The position numbers and the translations under genes were made by a program. From Spirulinaceae cyanobacterium SM2_1_0 (lineage in GTDB: Bacteria > Cyanobacteriota > Cyanobacteriia > Cyanobacteriales > Spirulinaceae), in assembly GCA_012031265.1 (NCBI GenBank), contig JAAUTY010000023.1:1-62661 (forward strand): a stretch of 62,661 bases of DNA, written 5' to 3'. Within the stretch, counting starts at the first letter, position 1. Each line of letters starts with the position of its first letter. The notes below the pieces were generated by a model, which was not told where the DNA came from, ran no database searches, and saw nothing but the letters and a program-made list of their open reading frames with translations. Positions 54,614 through 62,661 of the stretch are shown here, in pieces.

Positions 54614-55693
54614 TCAAGACTCACCCATGGCGGCGATCGCATCGGTCGCCGCCGCAACGGCTGGGGCGGGCAGTGGGATATAGCCTAAATCCGTGCTGAA
54701 TTGTTGTCCCTCGGTGAGACTCCAGCGCAACAAGGCTTGCATCGCCTCGGCTTTAGCCGCATCTTCGTAGTCCTGGTACACCAGTAGCCAACTGTAGGTC
54801 ACCAGTGGATAGGCATCGGCCGCGGCCGGATCGGTGACGAAGGCGCGCAGGCGATCGCCAAATTCCGCCTCTTGTAAACCCGCAGCCCCCGCTTCGAGGC
54901 TCGGTGCCACAAATTCACCGCTCTGGTTTTCTAGCGCCGCCAGGCTCAGCCCCAGCTTCTGGGCGTAGCTGTACTCGACATAACCGATCGCCCCCTCAGC
55001 TTGCAGGATCTGTGCGCCAACGCCCGCATTTGCCTTGACCCCGACTCCCGCTGGCCATTGCACATTTAGCCCCGTGCCAACTGCATCTGCCCATTCCGAA
55101 CTGATGGCGCTCAGATGTGCGGTGAAGATGGCATTCGTACCGCTGCCGTCGGAGCGATGTACGAGGATGATCGGCAAATCGGGCAGCGTCAGGTCAGGAT
55201 TCGTCGCCGCGATCGCCGGATCATTCCATTGCGTGATTTTGCCGAGAAAAATGTCGCTGTAGACTGAGCGCGAGAGTTGCAGCGGTTGGTCAAGTCCGGG
55301 CAGATTGTAGGCGATCGCCACCATTCCCGCCGTCAGCGGCACGAGCACCACCCCGCGCTCGACCTCGGCGATTTCCGCATCGGTCATTGCGATGTCGCTG
55401 CCGCCAAAATCGACGGTCTCGGCGATCATCTGCTGAATGCCCGCCGCGCTGCCGATCGGCTGGTAGTTGACCTGGACATTCGGGGCGATCGCCCGGTATT
55501 CGTCAAAAATTCTCTGGTAAAAGAACAGCGGGAAACTCGCACCGCTGCCATTGAGGGTCACGATCGGGGCGGCCGTTGTGGTCGCCGATCCGCCCTCTTC
55601 GGGGGCTTGGGTTTGGCAGGCCGTGATGAAAGTCAGCGCCGCGAGCATGATCGCCAGCCAGCGACCCCAACGTTGCAGGGCAGTGTAAAGCAT
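54614..55693 (-). CDS. pstS: phosphate ABC transporter substrate-binding lipoprotein
   Basis: This 359-residue PstS-type protein has a lipobox FITAC (Cys26). It has the phosphate-site sequences VTLNGSGASFPLFFYQRIFD, PIGSAAGIQQM, VDFGGSDIAMTD, and VHRSDGSGTNAIFTAHLS. PstS delivers phosphate to the PstCAB importer, which is not in the window. In cyanobacteria it is normally induced by phosphate starvation through SphR; I saw no clear Pho box in the 190 bases upstream. It is divergent from glcE. Confidence 0.93.
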   Translation of the reverse strand: MLYTALQRWGRWLAIMLAALTFITACQTQAPEEGGSATTTAAPIVTLNGSGASFPLFFYQRIFDEYRAIAPNVQVNYQPIGSAAGIQQMIAETVDFGGSDIAMTDAEIAEVERGVVLVPLTAGMVAIAYNLPGLDQPLQLSRSVYSDIFLGKITQWNDPAIAATNPDLTLPDLPIILVHRSDGSGTNAIFTAHLSAISSEWADAVGTGLNVQWPAGVGVKANAGVGAQILQAEGAIGYVEYSYAQKLGLSLAALENQSGEFVAPSLEAGAAGLQEAEFGDRLRAFVTDPAAADAYPLVTYSWLLVYQDYEDAAKAEAMQALLRWSLTEGQQFSTDLGYIPLPAPAVAAATDAIAAMGES

Positions 55694-55881
55694 ACCGTTC
55701 CGAACTGATCGCCAAGATTACATCCCCCAGCGTAGCTGGTTCGGGGCACGGAGTTGCCGGGGCTGATCCCGAGAAAGTTGCCCGGCGAGCCGCCCGCAGC
55801 GGCACCAGCGCCACAGACCGACGGCTGGGTCTGTATCATTGGCTCACTGGGGCTTTTTTTTGGAGGGTGAGAGGGGGGGGT

Positions 55882-57207
55882 ATGAATGCGATCGCCACGA
55901 GTCTGCGCGACCGTCTGGGCAACGAGGCCGAGGTTGTCCCGCCCGAGCAGCTAGATGCTACCTGGCAAAGCAGCTTGCAAGCTGCCCTCGCCCCTGGCGA
56001 ACCGCTGCCCACCCTGGTTCTGCCGCAGACCGAAGCGGGTTTGGCCGCCGCGATCGCCCTCGCGCACGCGCAGCAGTGGCCCATGCTGCTGAGCGGCAAC
56101 GGCAGCAAGCTGAGCTGGGGCGCACCGGCTCGCGGCATTCAGTTGTTACTCAGCACACAGCGACTCAACCAACTGCTTGACCATGCAGTCGGTGACTTGA
56201 CCGTCACGGCCGCAGCAGGCCTGAAGCTCGCCGACCTGCAAGCGATCTTGCAACCCACGGGTCAATTTTTACCACTCGATCCCGCCTACCCAGCCGACGC
56301 GACCCTGGGTGGCATTGTCGCGACCGCCGATGCGGGTAGTTGGCGACAGCGCTACGGTAGTCCCCGCGACCTGCTACTCGGCCTCTCCTTCGTGCGAGCT
56401 GATGGCGCGATCGCCAAGGCCGGCGGCCGCGTTGTGAAAAATGTCGCGGGCTACGACCTGATGAAACTGTTCACCGGCTCCTATGGCAGTCTCGGCGCGA
56501 TCACCCAACTGACCTTTCGCACCTATCCGCTACCGGCCGCCGCAACCACAGCGCTCGCCAGCGGCCCGCCCGAGGCGATCGCGGCCGCTCGCACCGCCCT
56601 CCTGCAATCGGCGCTAACCCCAACCCGCATTGATTTGCTCTCCGTCTCACTCGCCCAAGCGCTCACCGAGCAGGCACAACCCGGCTTGCTGGTACGCTAC
56701 CAGAGCAGCCCCGCCAGCGTCGCTGAGCAGGTGCAGCGTCTGCGCCAACTCACCGAGCCGCTGGGATTGTCGTTTCACACCTATACTGCCGAAGCTGAAA
56801 CTGAGGTTTGGTCAAGGCTCCAAGCTCGCGTGCGGGGCACCCAGCCCGCCGCAGGCGACGGAGCGATCCGCTGCAAAATCGGTCTGCTCCCCAGTGCGGC
56901 GATCGCCTTCCTGAACGACCTGACGACCCTCGCGAGCCAACCCAGCGTAGGTCAAATCCACGCCAGCAGTGGCGTCGGCTATCTGAGCCTCCCAGCCGAG
57001 ACGGAAGCAGCCGTGATCACCAAACTCCGCCGCACCTGCGAAGCCCAGCAGGGCTACCTGACGCTACTCGAAGCGCCGCCCGCCCTGAAACAGCCACTCG
57101 ACCCTTGGGGCTATACGGGCAATGCGATCGCGGTCATGCGCCAGCTCAAACACCAATTTGATCCCCAAAACTTGCTCAGTCCGGGCCGCTGCGTCGGCGG
57201 GATCTAA
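55882..57207 (+). CDS. glcE: glycolate oxidase FAD-binding subunit GlcE
   Basis: This 441-residue FAD protein of the PCMH/vanillyl-alcohol-oxidase type starts at 55882 after a G-rich ribosome-binding stretch. FAD-binding blocks are seen: LVLPQTEAGLAAAIALAHAQ, PMLLSGNGSKLSWG, DPAYPADATLGGIVATADAG and GGRVVKNVAGYDLMKLFTGS. The last matches GlcE, which with GlcD and GlcF oxidises glycolate to glyoxylate in photorespiration. GlcD and GlcF are not adjacent. The stop overlaps the convergent membrane gene by four bases. Confidence 0.92.
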   Translation: MNAIATSLRDRLGNEAEVVPPEQLDATWQSSLQAALAPGEPLPTLVLPQTEAGLAAAIALAHAQQWPMLLSGNGSKLSWGAPARGIQLLLSTQRLNQLLDHAVGDLTVTAAAGLKLADLQAILQPTGQFLPLDPAYPADATLGGIVATADAGSWRQRYGSPRDLLLGLSFVRADGAIAKAGGRVVKNVAGYDLMKLFTGSYGSLGAITQLTFRTYPLPAAATTALASGPPEAIAAARTALLQSALTPTRIDLLSVSLAQALTEQAQPGLLVRYQSSPASVAEQVQRLRQLTEPLGLSFHTYTAEAETEVWSRLQARVRGTQPAAGDGAIRCKIGLLPSAAIAFLNDLTTLASQPSVGQIHASSGVGYLSLPAETEAAVITKLRRTCEAQQGYLTLLEAPPALKQPLDPWGYTGNAIAVMRQLKHQFDPQNLLSPGRCVGGI

Positions 57208-58817
57208 TCGGGGCGGGCGGCACGGGGTTTGGTGCTGACCCGATAGAGGAAATATTTTTCATTGAAAATGAGGCTGTCGGTGAACGCGGCAAGGGGGGCG
57301 ATCGCCAGCTCGCGATGCTCAGCCCGCAGCTCATAATTGAGAATCAGCAAAATTGACTCCTGTGCGTGTAACAAATCCTGAAGCTGCTCAAAAATCGACT
57401 GCATCGGTAACGGCTGGCGATCGCCTGTGAATAACACAAAGCTCCCCAACGCTTGTATTTCTGGGTAATAGATCTCGCGATCCAAATAACCCGCCAGCGT
57501 CGCCATCGCCATATCTTGGCTACCCACAATAAAATCCGCTGCCCAGCCCTGCCGTCGGATAAATTCAGCCGTCGCTCGTCCCGCTGAATAGGGCACGACT
57601 AGATCACGACTAAACGCAACGAGACCGCCCAAGGTTTGCCCGAGCAAAATGATCGCGAAGCCGGTCGCTTGCACCCGTCGCCAAAGGCGCGCGCGGCGAC
57701 GGCTTGACCCGATAAAATCTGGAAGCTTGAGGATCTTTCCCTTGAACTTTGAGGATGGCCGCACTGGAGCGGCGTGCTGGGTTGTCGGCGAATCGTGACT
57801 CAGCCAGAGGGCAACCAACAGGACAATGAACAGGTGACCAAAATGACGCGGGGAGCCGAGAAATTTGGCGTAGGTTAGCCCTAGAATGGCTAGCGTACTG
57901 CTGAGATAGAAGCCCAAAATTGCCGGTTGGCGGCGCAGGCGGGCGATCGCTCCCGCCAGCAGCAGCAGCGAAAAGATCGCAAACAAAACGACATCAAAAT
58001 ATTTGGAATCGCTGGGAATCAAGATGACAATGTAGCTACTCCAAACCCGTGTCAGTGCCGTCAAAAAGTGGCGCAGGTCAAAGTAGAGTATCCAGCTGGT
58101 GCTGAAGCCACCCTGAAGTTGGCTGTCGGCGGGCGGCAAGATCGTGGCGAGGGCGATCGCCAACCCGATCAAAACCAGGAAAAAACTGCCCCAGCAATCT
58201 AGTCGCGAGGCCCGCGCTCGCGTCCCCAAGCGGGCATCCAGAATCAGCGTGCTACCCAGGGTGACCGCAATCAGGAAGCAGTAAGCATTGGAGTTTGCTG
58301 CGAGCACGAGGGCGATCGCTACCCCGAGATAAGTGCGTCGTCGCGTCGGCCAAAGGGTGCAGAACAGCAGCAGGCTCAATAAGCCCCAGGCATAGTTGCG
58401 GCTGATCAATAAATATTCGTAGAAGGGTAAATACCCAAAAACCAAGAGCAAGCGCTGCCAACGCAGGAAAGGGGCATAGCGTGCCAACAGCCAGACCGAG
58501 CCTAGTGCCAAAGCGAGGTGCAAAACCTGCATGGCGCGGGGATCAGCCCAGAGTCGCTGCACCGCCGCGAGGCTGAGATACCAGAGCAGCGGATGACCTT
58601 CATACTGGACATTGGCGACGAGCTGCGCCCAAGAATGACTCTCGGTCGCCACCAACCAGGCATTGAGTTCGTCGCGCCACATGGCGTGCTGGCTCAGCCC
58701 GATCGCGCCAAGCAAGCCGATCAGTCCCGTGAGGATGATCGCAAAGCACCGCTCCTCGGCGGGCAGCGGCATCCGAGCAGGAGCATTGGCTTCAAGTTTG
58801 CGGTTACTCTCAGTCAA
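57204..58817 (-). CDS. polytopic membrane protein, mannosyl/glucosyltransferase-like
   Basis: This 537-residue membrane protein has about ten hydrophobic segments. After the first helix comes MWRDELNAWLVATE, a loop with a DE pair at the place where GT39/GT83-type lipid-linked glycosyltransferases carry their catalytic Asp/Glu. This suggests it belongs to that broad GT-C fold. The C-terminal soluble domain begins at about residue 420. I cannot name a substrate. It is convergent with glcE and divergent from another GT-C protein gene, with about 140 bp between starts. Confidence 0.7.
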   Translation of the reverse strand: MTESNRKLEANAPARMPLPAEERCFAIILTGLIGLLGAIGLSQHAMWRDELNAWLVATESHSWAQLVANVQYEGHPLLWYLSLAAVQRLWADPRAMQVLHLALALGSVWLLARYAPFLRWQRLLLVFGYLPFYEYLLISRNYAWGLLSLLLFCTLWPTRRRTYLGVAIALVLAANSNAYCFLIAVTLGSTLILDARLGTRARASRLDCWGSFFLVLIGLAIALATILPPADSQLQGGFSTSWILYFDLRHFLTALTRVWSSYIVILIPSDSKYFDVVLFAIFSLLLLAGAIARLRRQPAILGFYLSSTLAILGLTYAKFLGSPRHFGHLFIVLLVALWLSHDSPTTQHAAPVRPSSKFKGKILKLPDFIGSSRRRARLWRRVQATGFAIILLGQTLGGLVAFSRDLVVPYSAGRATAEFIRRQGWAADFIVGSQDMAMATLAGYLDREIYYPEIQALGSFVLFTGDRQPLPMQSIFEQLQDLLHAQESILLILNYELRAEHRELAIAPLAAFTDSLIFNEKYFLYRVSTKPRAARPD

Positions 58818-58960
58818 GCGGCGGCTGGCAGAATGAATGCGATGACTTCAGCGGACTCGTTCCCTATTATGTGCGGCGTGCGGCGATCGCGCCCCAGCTT
58901 GTATGGTTTTAAAATGCAAGGGGTGCCGATAAGCACTGGCAAATTCCTGGGCGGCGGTAA

Positions 58961-60535
58961 TTGAAACTGAAGCAACTCAATCTAGCAGGCTGGCGGGATC
59001 GCGAAACGCTCGCCCTTCTCTTGTTGACTCTGGCGGCGATCGCCCTCTGGCTCGGAGCACTCGACAACCTGCCTCTGCGTGACTGGGACGAAGGCTCCCA
59101 CGCGATGACGGCGCGCGAGGTGTATCGTACCGGGCGCTGGCTGCACCTGACCCTCTTCGATTCCCCCTACTGGAACAAGCCGCCCTTCGCCTACTGGCTG
59201 ATCGCCGCGAGCTACGCCCTGCATGGCGCGGTGACCGAGTGGTCAGCCCGCTTCCCCCTCGCATTCACCACGGCTCTGGGTGTACCGCTACTCTACGGAC
59301 TCGGCCGCGAAATCTTTTCCCACCGTTGGCCAGCCCTCCTCTCAGCGGCAACTTACCTCACCCTACTACCCGTCGTGCGCCATGGCCGCCTCGTGATGCT
59401 GGATGGGCTGGTGAATACGCTGTTCATTTTCCTGCTCTTTTGTCTGGCGCGATCGCGTCGCCAACCGCCTTGGGCGCTGGGGATCGGGCTAGCGCTGGGA
59501 GCGATCACCCTGACCAAGAGTGTTTTGGTCTTGGCACTGTGGGCGATCGCCGGTCTCTGGGTGCTGCTGAACCGAGATTGGGCGCTCTTTCGCAATCTCT
59601 GGGCCTGGCTCGGCCTGCTGCTCGGGGCGGGTAGTGTCGCCGCCTGGTACATCGCCCAGGGCCTCCACTACGGCCCGATTTTTTGGGAGGTTCACCTGCA
59701 AGCCCAAGGACTCAACCGCCTCTCAGAAGCTGTCGAGGGCAATCGTGGCGCACCCTGGTACTACTTGTTGGAGCTAGGCAAATATGCCTGGCCATGGCTG
59801 CTCTTTTGGCCGGGGGGGCTGTGGTTGGCCTGGCAGCAGCGGCAGCAAGCTTGGGCGAGTCTCGTCCTCGGCGGCTCGGTGCTGTTCCTGGTGACGATTT
59901 CGCTCATGGGCACGAAGCTGCCCTGGTATGTGATGCCGCTCTATCCGCTGTTTGCCCTCGCGGTGGGCGCGAAGCTGGCGCAGTTTTGGCAGCACCCTCC
60001 CACACGGCGGCTTTGGGCGTTGCCCTTTGGGCTGCTCGCGCTCGGCGGCCTCGTCGGCTGTGGCTATTTTGTGCTGGCGGAGCCGCAGCCGGTGCTGATG
60101 GCGATGGCGATCGCCCTGGTGCTGGTCATGAGTATCGTCGCAGTGCAAGTTTGGCGGCGCGATCGCCGCTTCATCGCCACGTTGCTCGCGGGGAGTTATT
60201 TCTGCCTCGGTCTCTTTTTTCAATCCTCCGCTTGGGTGTGGGAACTCAATGAAGCCTTTGCGGCTCCGCCAGTTGGCGCACTGCTACGCACCGCCACACC
60301 TGCTAGAACCGTGGTCTACGCCTCTTTTGCCTACAATCGGCCGAGCGTTGAATTTTATGGCGATCGCCGCGTCATCGCAGCAGGTGGGCCGGAGTTGGTG
60401 ACCCAACGTCAGGCAGGACACTACATCCTCGTGGATGCCCCGACCTTCGCTTGGCTCGACCTGGAAAATCCAACGATCCTCGGCGAGGCAGCAGGGTTTA
60501 GGCTGCTCGCACCGGCTGAGTCCGCCAAGCCATGA
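58961..60535 (+). CDS. ArnT/PMT-type lipid-linked glycosyltransferase
   Basis: This 524-residue GT-C membrane enzyme starts with a TTG at 58961; no better start is visible. The first loop LRDWDEGSHAMTAREVY (residues about 38-54) carries the catalytic Asp-Glu of the ArnT/GT83 family, and a second loop YWNKPPFAYWLIAASYALHG is also typical. About eleven helices follow, then a C-terminal periplasmic domain with VVYASFAYNRPSVEFYGDRR. Such enzymes move a sugar from a polyprenyl carrier to a lipid or protein. Together with the preceding GT-C gene it may serve cell-surface glycan synthesis. Confidence 0.85.
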   Translation: MKLKQLNLAGWRDRETLALLLLTLAAIALWLGALDNLPLRDWDEGSHAMTAREVYRTGRWLHLTLFDSPYWNKPPFAYWLIAASYALHGAVTEWSARFPLAFTTALGVPLLYGLGREIFSHRWPALLSAATYLTLLPVVRHGRLVMLDGLVNTLFIFLLFCLARSRRQPPWALGIGLALGAITLTKSVLVLALWAIAGLWVLLNRDWALFRNLWAWLGLLLGAGSVAAWYIAQGLHYGPIFWEVHLQAQGLNRLSEAVEGNRGAPWYYLLELGKYAWPWLLFWPGGLWLAWQQRQQAWASLVLGGSVLFLVTISLMGTKLPWYVMPLYPLFALAVGAKLAQFWQHPPTRRLWALPFGLLALGGLVGCGYFVLAEPQPVLMAMAIALVLVMSIVAVQVWRRDRRFIATLLAGSYFCLGLFFQSSAWVWELNEAFAAPPVGALLRTATPARTVVYASFAYNRPSVEFYGDRRVIAAGGPELVTQRQAGHYILVDAPTFAWLDLENPTILGEAAGFRLLAPAESAKP

Positions 60536-60547
60536 GAGTGGCGATCG

Positions 60548-60745
60548 CTATTCCTCCGCTTCCTCAGATTCGGGGGCTTCAGGATTGGGCGGTTGGTCTT
60601 GTTCGATCGTGTCAGCGGCATCTCTCGCCTTATCGATGGTCGAGTTCTCCGCTGGCGCGGTTTCTTCGCTGGCGGGCTGGCAGGCAACGAGACCCAAGCT
60701 CAAACCCAGTGCGGCTAAGCTAGCGAACCATAAGCGCACAAGCAT
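60548..60745 (-). CDS. small acidic lipoprotein
   Basis: This 65-residue lipoprotein has an N-terminal helix and the lipobox GLVAC (Cys22). The rest is low-complexity and acidic (Glu/Pro/Ala), so it is probably a disordered, membrane-tethered peptide. The start at 60745 is chosen because the signal peptide begins there. An upstream ATG at 61060 would run through the tRNA gene and is rejected. It is convergent with the glycosyltransferase gene, 12 bases away. Function unknown. Confidence 0.65.
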   Translation of the reverse strand: MLVRLWFASLAALGLSLGLVACQPASEETAPAENSTIDKARDAADTIEQDQPPNPEAPESEEAEE

Positions 60746-60949
60746 GGACTGCAAGCTCCAAAACTGATTTTGTCGCCATCCTAGCGGGTCGCTCAGCCGC
60801 GCAATACCCGACGATCGGCTAAACCTGACGCGACTCGCCGCCACCAATTGGCGAAAACCTGGCTCACTTTGTGGCGGCCTAATTCGCCCCGGATATGTGT
60901 GAGACACCAGGGAGAGCATAGCTAGAAATGTTATGCTAGATAGCTGCGA

Positions 60950-61022
60950 GGGCATGTAGCTCAGGGGATAGAGCACCAGATTCCGGTTCTGGGTGACGGG
61001 GGTTCGAATCCCTCCATGCTCG
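60950..61022 (+). tRNA. trnR-CCG: tRNA-Arg, anticodon CCG
   Basis: A full cloverleaf is readable. The acceptor GGGCATG pairs with CATGCTC (one G-U) and the discriminator is G. The D-arm is GCTC...GAGC. The anticodon stem CCAGA/TCTGG holds the loop TTCCGGT, giving anticodon CCG for codon CGG. The T-arm is GGGGG-TTCGAAT-CCCTC. No CCA is encoded. Confidence 0.95.
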
Positions 61023-61531
61023 TTAGAATGGGGCTTGTAGCCGGTTGCCAGGTGTTTCATCGCTACCCCATCACCGGTCTGGCGGATCCAAGCGCCCTCC
61101 GCAAAAGCATGAGCTTCGCTCCGCTTTTATCAAAGCACCAACCCGACGTGGTCGAAGAACGCCGTGCCGTGATGGCGGTGTTGAATGTCAACACGCTAAC
61201 CTGTCCACTCTTCCCAGCAAAGGGTTCAACCCCCTTTTGCCTTTTGGGGAAGGGCTGAGGATGAGGGATACGATGCTTGGGTTCCGGGGACAGGATTTGG
61301 GATGAGACCACTTGCAAAGCCAAGCGGAAGCTAGCCAAGACCGAACGACTCTGAACGCGACAAGGCTGAATCGCCGTCAGGAGCGTTGCCGTGTCGGCGA
61401 AGCGGGCCAGAGCGCGAGAGCCGCCCGAAACCTGGCGCTTGATAATGCGTACCCTCGCGAAAATCAGCTGCGCACTGAGGCGGTTTAAGCTTTACGGCGC
61501 GAGGTTTTCAAAATCACCTTTCAAGTCGTGC
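61023..61531. other. intergenic region between the tRNA and miniature element F
   Basis: About 500 bases hold no supportable gene. There is a short imperfect hairpin in the segment CCCCCTTTTGCCTTTTGGGG (61229-61248), which may end the tRNA transcript. The rest shows nothing I can name. Confidence 0.4.
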
Positions 61532-61642
61532 CTAGTACCGCTATGCGGAATTTTGAGTTCTGAGTTTTGCGTTCTAAGTACCTGCAATACGGGAATCTTG
61601 GGGATTTTGAATAGGTCTCTCATTTCCGCCGTCTTGTACTGG
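61532..61642 (-). mobile_element. 111-bp miniature element, copy F
   Basis: CTAG at 61532-61535 and CTGG at 61639-61642 bound a reverse-oriented copy. The right terminus has one base change from CTAG, and the body differs at more places than in the other copies, so this is the most diverged copy. It lies between the tRNA region and the CheW-like gene. Confidence 0.8.
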
Positions 61643-61660
61643 TTTAATTGATGATGCGTC

Positions 61661-62131
61661 CTAGCGGGAGCTTAACGCCTGCGTCGCTAGCTCGAGATCG
61701 AGGAGAAAGATCAGGGTGTCTTGCTCTGGCGTCTGCCAGAGGGCGGCATATTTGGCGACGCGGCGGAGGGGCGAGCGACGAGCAGCGATGGGCAAGGGCT
61801 GAATGCTAGCGCTGGCAAGATCGAGCATATTCGGCAGCTCGTCAATTTGCAGGCCGTAGAGTTCACCGTGGGGGGCGCGTGCCAGGATCAAAAAGGGCGA
61901 TCGCCCCGCCGCATCCTCAGGCTCAGCGACTTCGAGGCGAGCATTGAGATCGAGTAGGGCGATCGCCTCTCCACCGAGCCGCAGCAGACCGGCGGCGTCG
62001 AAGCTGCGATCAGCATCGGCGGGCGGCGGACAGTGGCTGACCTTGACGACGGCTCGCATCGGCAGCGCGAAGCGGTAGCCAGCGGTCTGGAAGGCGATCG
62101 CCCGGATGGTGTCAGGTAGTCTGGGGGACAT
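61661..62131 (-). CDS. CheW-like scaffold protein
   Basis: I start at the ATG at 62131 because CheW-like sequence begins there; the frame is open upstream to 62326, inside the next gene. The 156-residue product has IRAIAFQTAGYRFALPMRAV, GLLRLGGEAIALLDLNARLE and HGELYGLQIDELPNMLDLAS, the fold of CheW proteins that link receptors to CheA. It lies 23 bp downstream of a hybrid CheA gene on the same strand, so both belong to one chemotaxis- or phototaxis-type locus. Confidence 0.8.
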   Translation of the reverse strand: MSPRLPDTIRAIAFQTAGYRFALPMRAVVKVSHCPPPADADRSFDAAGLLRLGGEAIALLDLNARLEVAEPEDAAGRSPFLILARAPHGELYGLQIDELPNMLDLASASIQPLPIAARRSPLRRVAKYAALWQTPEQDTLIFLLDLELATQALSSR

Positions 62132-62154
62132 CGTTTTGGGTTCAAGTATCGAGA

Positions 62155-62661
62155 TCAAGAATTTACCGCTTCTCTTAACGTCGCCAAAATTTCTTGCTCC
62201 AGATAGGGCTTGGTGAGGTAAGCGTGTGCGCCCATTTCCAGCGTCAGGGGCTGGAATTTGTCGCGGCGGCGCGAAGTCAACATCACCACCGGTCGGTCGC
62301 GAAAGCGTGGCGCTTGCTTGAGCCAACTGAGAAATTCCAGACCGTTCAGGCGCGGCATTTCAATATCGCAGAGGATGGCACTGACTGGTTGACCTTGTTG
62401 CAAAAACTCCATCGCTTCCAGACCATCTTTCGCTTGCCGAACCGCATAGCCCGCTCGCCGCAAGATCAAGGAGAGGGTTTGGCGTTCGGTGAGTGAGTCG
62501 TCTACCACGAGGATAGTCGGGCGCTCGGCGGTGCTGGTCGGCGTTGTCGCTGCTGGGTCAGCGGGTTTGCGGGTCGGTTCTGGGACAAAGAGGCCGAGTC
62601 GCTCGGTGGAGAGGCGATCGCCGGTCGTCGTGGCGCGGGGGGGAGGGCGGGCGTGGCGGCG
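62155..62661 (-). CDS. C-terminal part of a hybrid CheA-type kinase (REC domain), gene continues beyond the window
   Basis: The frame is open to the window edge, so the start is missing. The visible 168 residues begin with a Pro/Arg/Thr-rich linker and LGLFVPEPTRKPAD, then a response-regulator receiver domain. This has TILVVDDSLTERQTLSLILR (acidic pair DD), the phosphorylation site in ILCDIEMPRLNGLE, VVMLTSRRRD, and the conserved Lys in AYLTKPY. This is the usual ending of cyanobacterial hybrid CheA proteins of phototaxis or pilus loci. A stand-alone response regulator with a long leader cannot be excluded without more sequence. Confidence 0.8.
   Translation of the reverse strand, partial: RRHARPPPRATTTGDRLSTERLGLFVPEPTRKPADPAATTPTSTAERPTILVVDDSLTERQTLSLILRRAGYAVRQAKDGLEAMEFLQQGQPVSAILCDIEMPRLNGLEFLSWLKQAPRFRDRPVVMLTSRRRDKFQPLTLEMGAHAYLTKPYLEQEILATLREAVNS

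Noticed and set aside
60745-61060. Upstream extension of the small lipoprotein
   Set aside because: It would pass through the tRNA-Arg gene; the signal peptide begins at 60745.
3001-62661. Frequent GCGATCGC octamers as a possible repeat array
   Set aside because: These are the dispersed HIP1 sites typical of cyanobacteria, not an array or CRISPR.

Overview
This is a stretch of cyanobacterial chromosome. Three things show it. The octamer GCGATCGC (the cyanobacterial HIP1 site) recurs all along the sequence from position 3001 onward. The gene content is typical of the phylum: the photosystem II S4-domain protein, a GlpX-type fructose/sedoheptulose bisphosphatase next to hemA, a geranylgeranyl-reductase-type flavoprotein, and DUF3153, DUF928 and DUF4327 proteins. 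Many predicted proteins also read like intact cyanobacterial housekeeping genes. I cannot assign a genus from sequence alone.

Layout. Positions 1-2500 look like an accessory patch. They are visibly AT-richer, lack HIP1 sites, and hold an N-terminally clipped T5orf172 gene ending in an integron attC-like site, a two-gene orphan module whose products share a domain, and a dead IS630 transposase split by a 111-bp miniature element. From 2613 to 14400 the sequence turns to core genes: a CDGSH Fe-S protein, pirin, leuD, a sulfite-oxidase-like lipoprotein, YajQ, a frameshifted dehydrogenase, lysS with a C-terminal KTSC domain, proS, an aldo/keto reductase and a DUF928 protein with in-frame tandem repeats. 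From 14800 to 25000 there are membrane and cell-surface genes (VTT protein, GT2 glycosyltransferase, pilin-like protein, DUF3153 lipoprotein, M14 peptidase, GHL10 hydrolase) mixed with relics. From 25200 to 37500 there are a Ski2-like helicase, a two-gene zinc/manganese-type ABC module behind a Zur-like box, a DUF554 protein, a double oligopeptide ATPase, the S4-domain protein, a 38-residue membrane peptide, a MOSC/alkyltransferase-like fusion and an orphan ureA. From 37500 to 52700 come murF, glpX, hemA, a sulfotransferase, gpmA, the pyrH-frr-flavoprotein operon and an agmatinase-redoxin fusion. From 53200 to the end come an SLH protein, pstS, glcE, two polytopic membrane proteins, tRNA-Arg(CCG) and the start of a chemotaxis-type locus (CheW-like protein and the C-terminus of a hybrid CheA) running off the edge.

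The most striking unlabelled structure is a family of six miniature elements, each exactly 111 bp between CTAG (once CTGG) termini, scattered over the whole window in both orientations. One copy is nested in an IS630 remnant and another supplies the stop codon of a flavoprotein gene. The second is the attC-like site at 496-582, a sign of integron cassette capture in a cyanobacterium. Several genes carry single-base frameshifts or survive only as fragments (dehydrogenase, lipoprotein, DUF2079, methyltransferase, AAA-like, IS4), so this chromosome appears to have active decay and mobile-element traffic, unless some of the single-base cases are assembly errors.

I found no CRISPR array, rRNA, prophage or plasmid origin.
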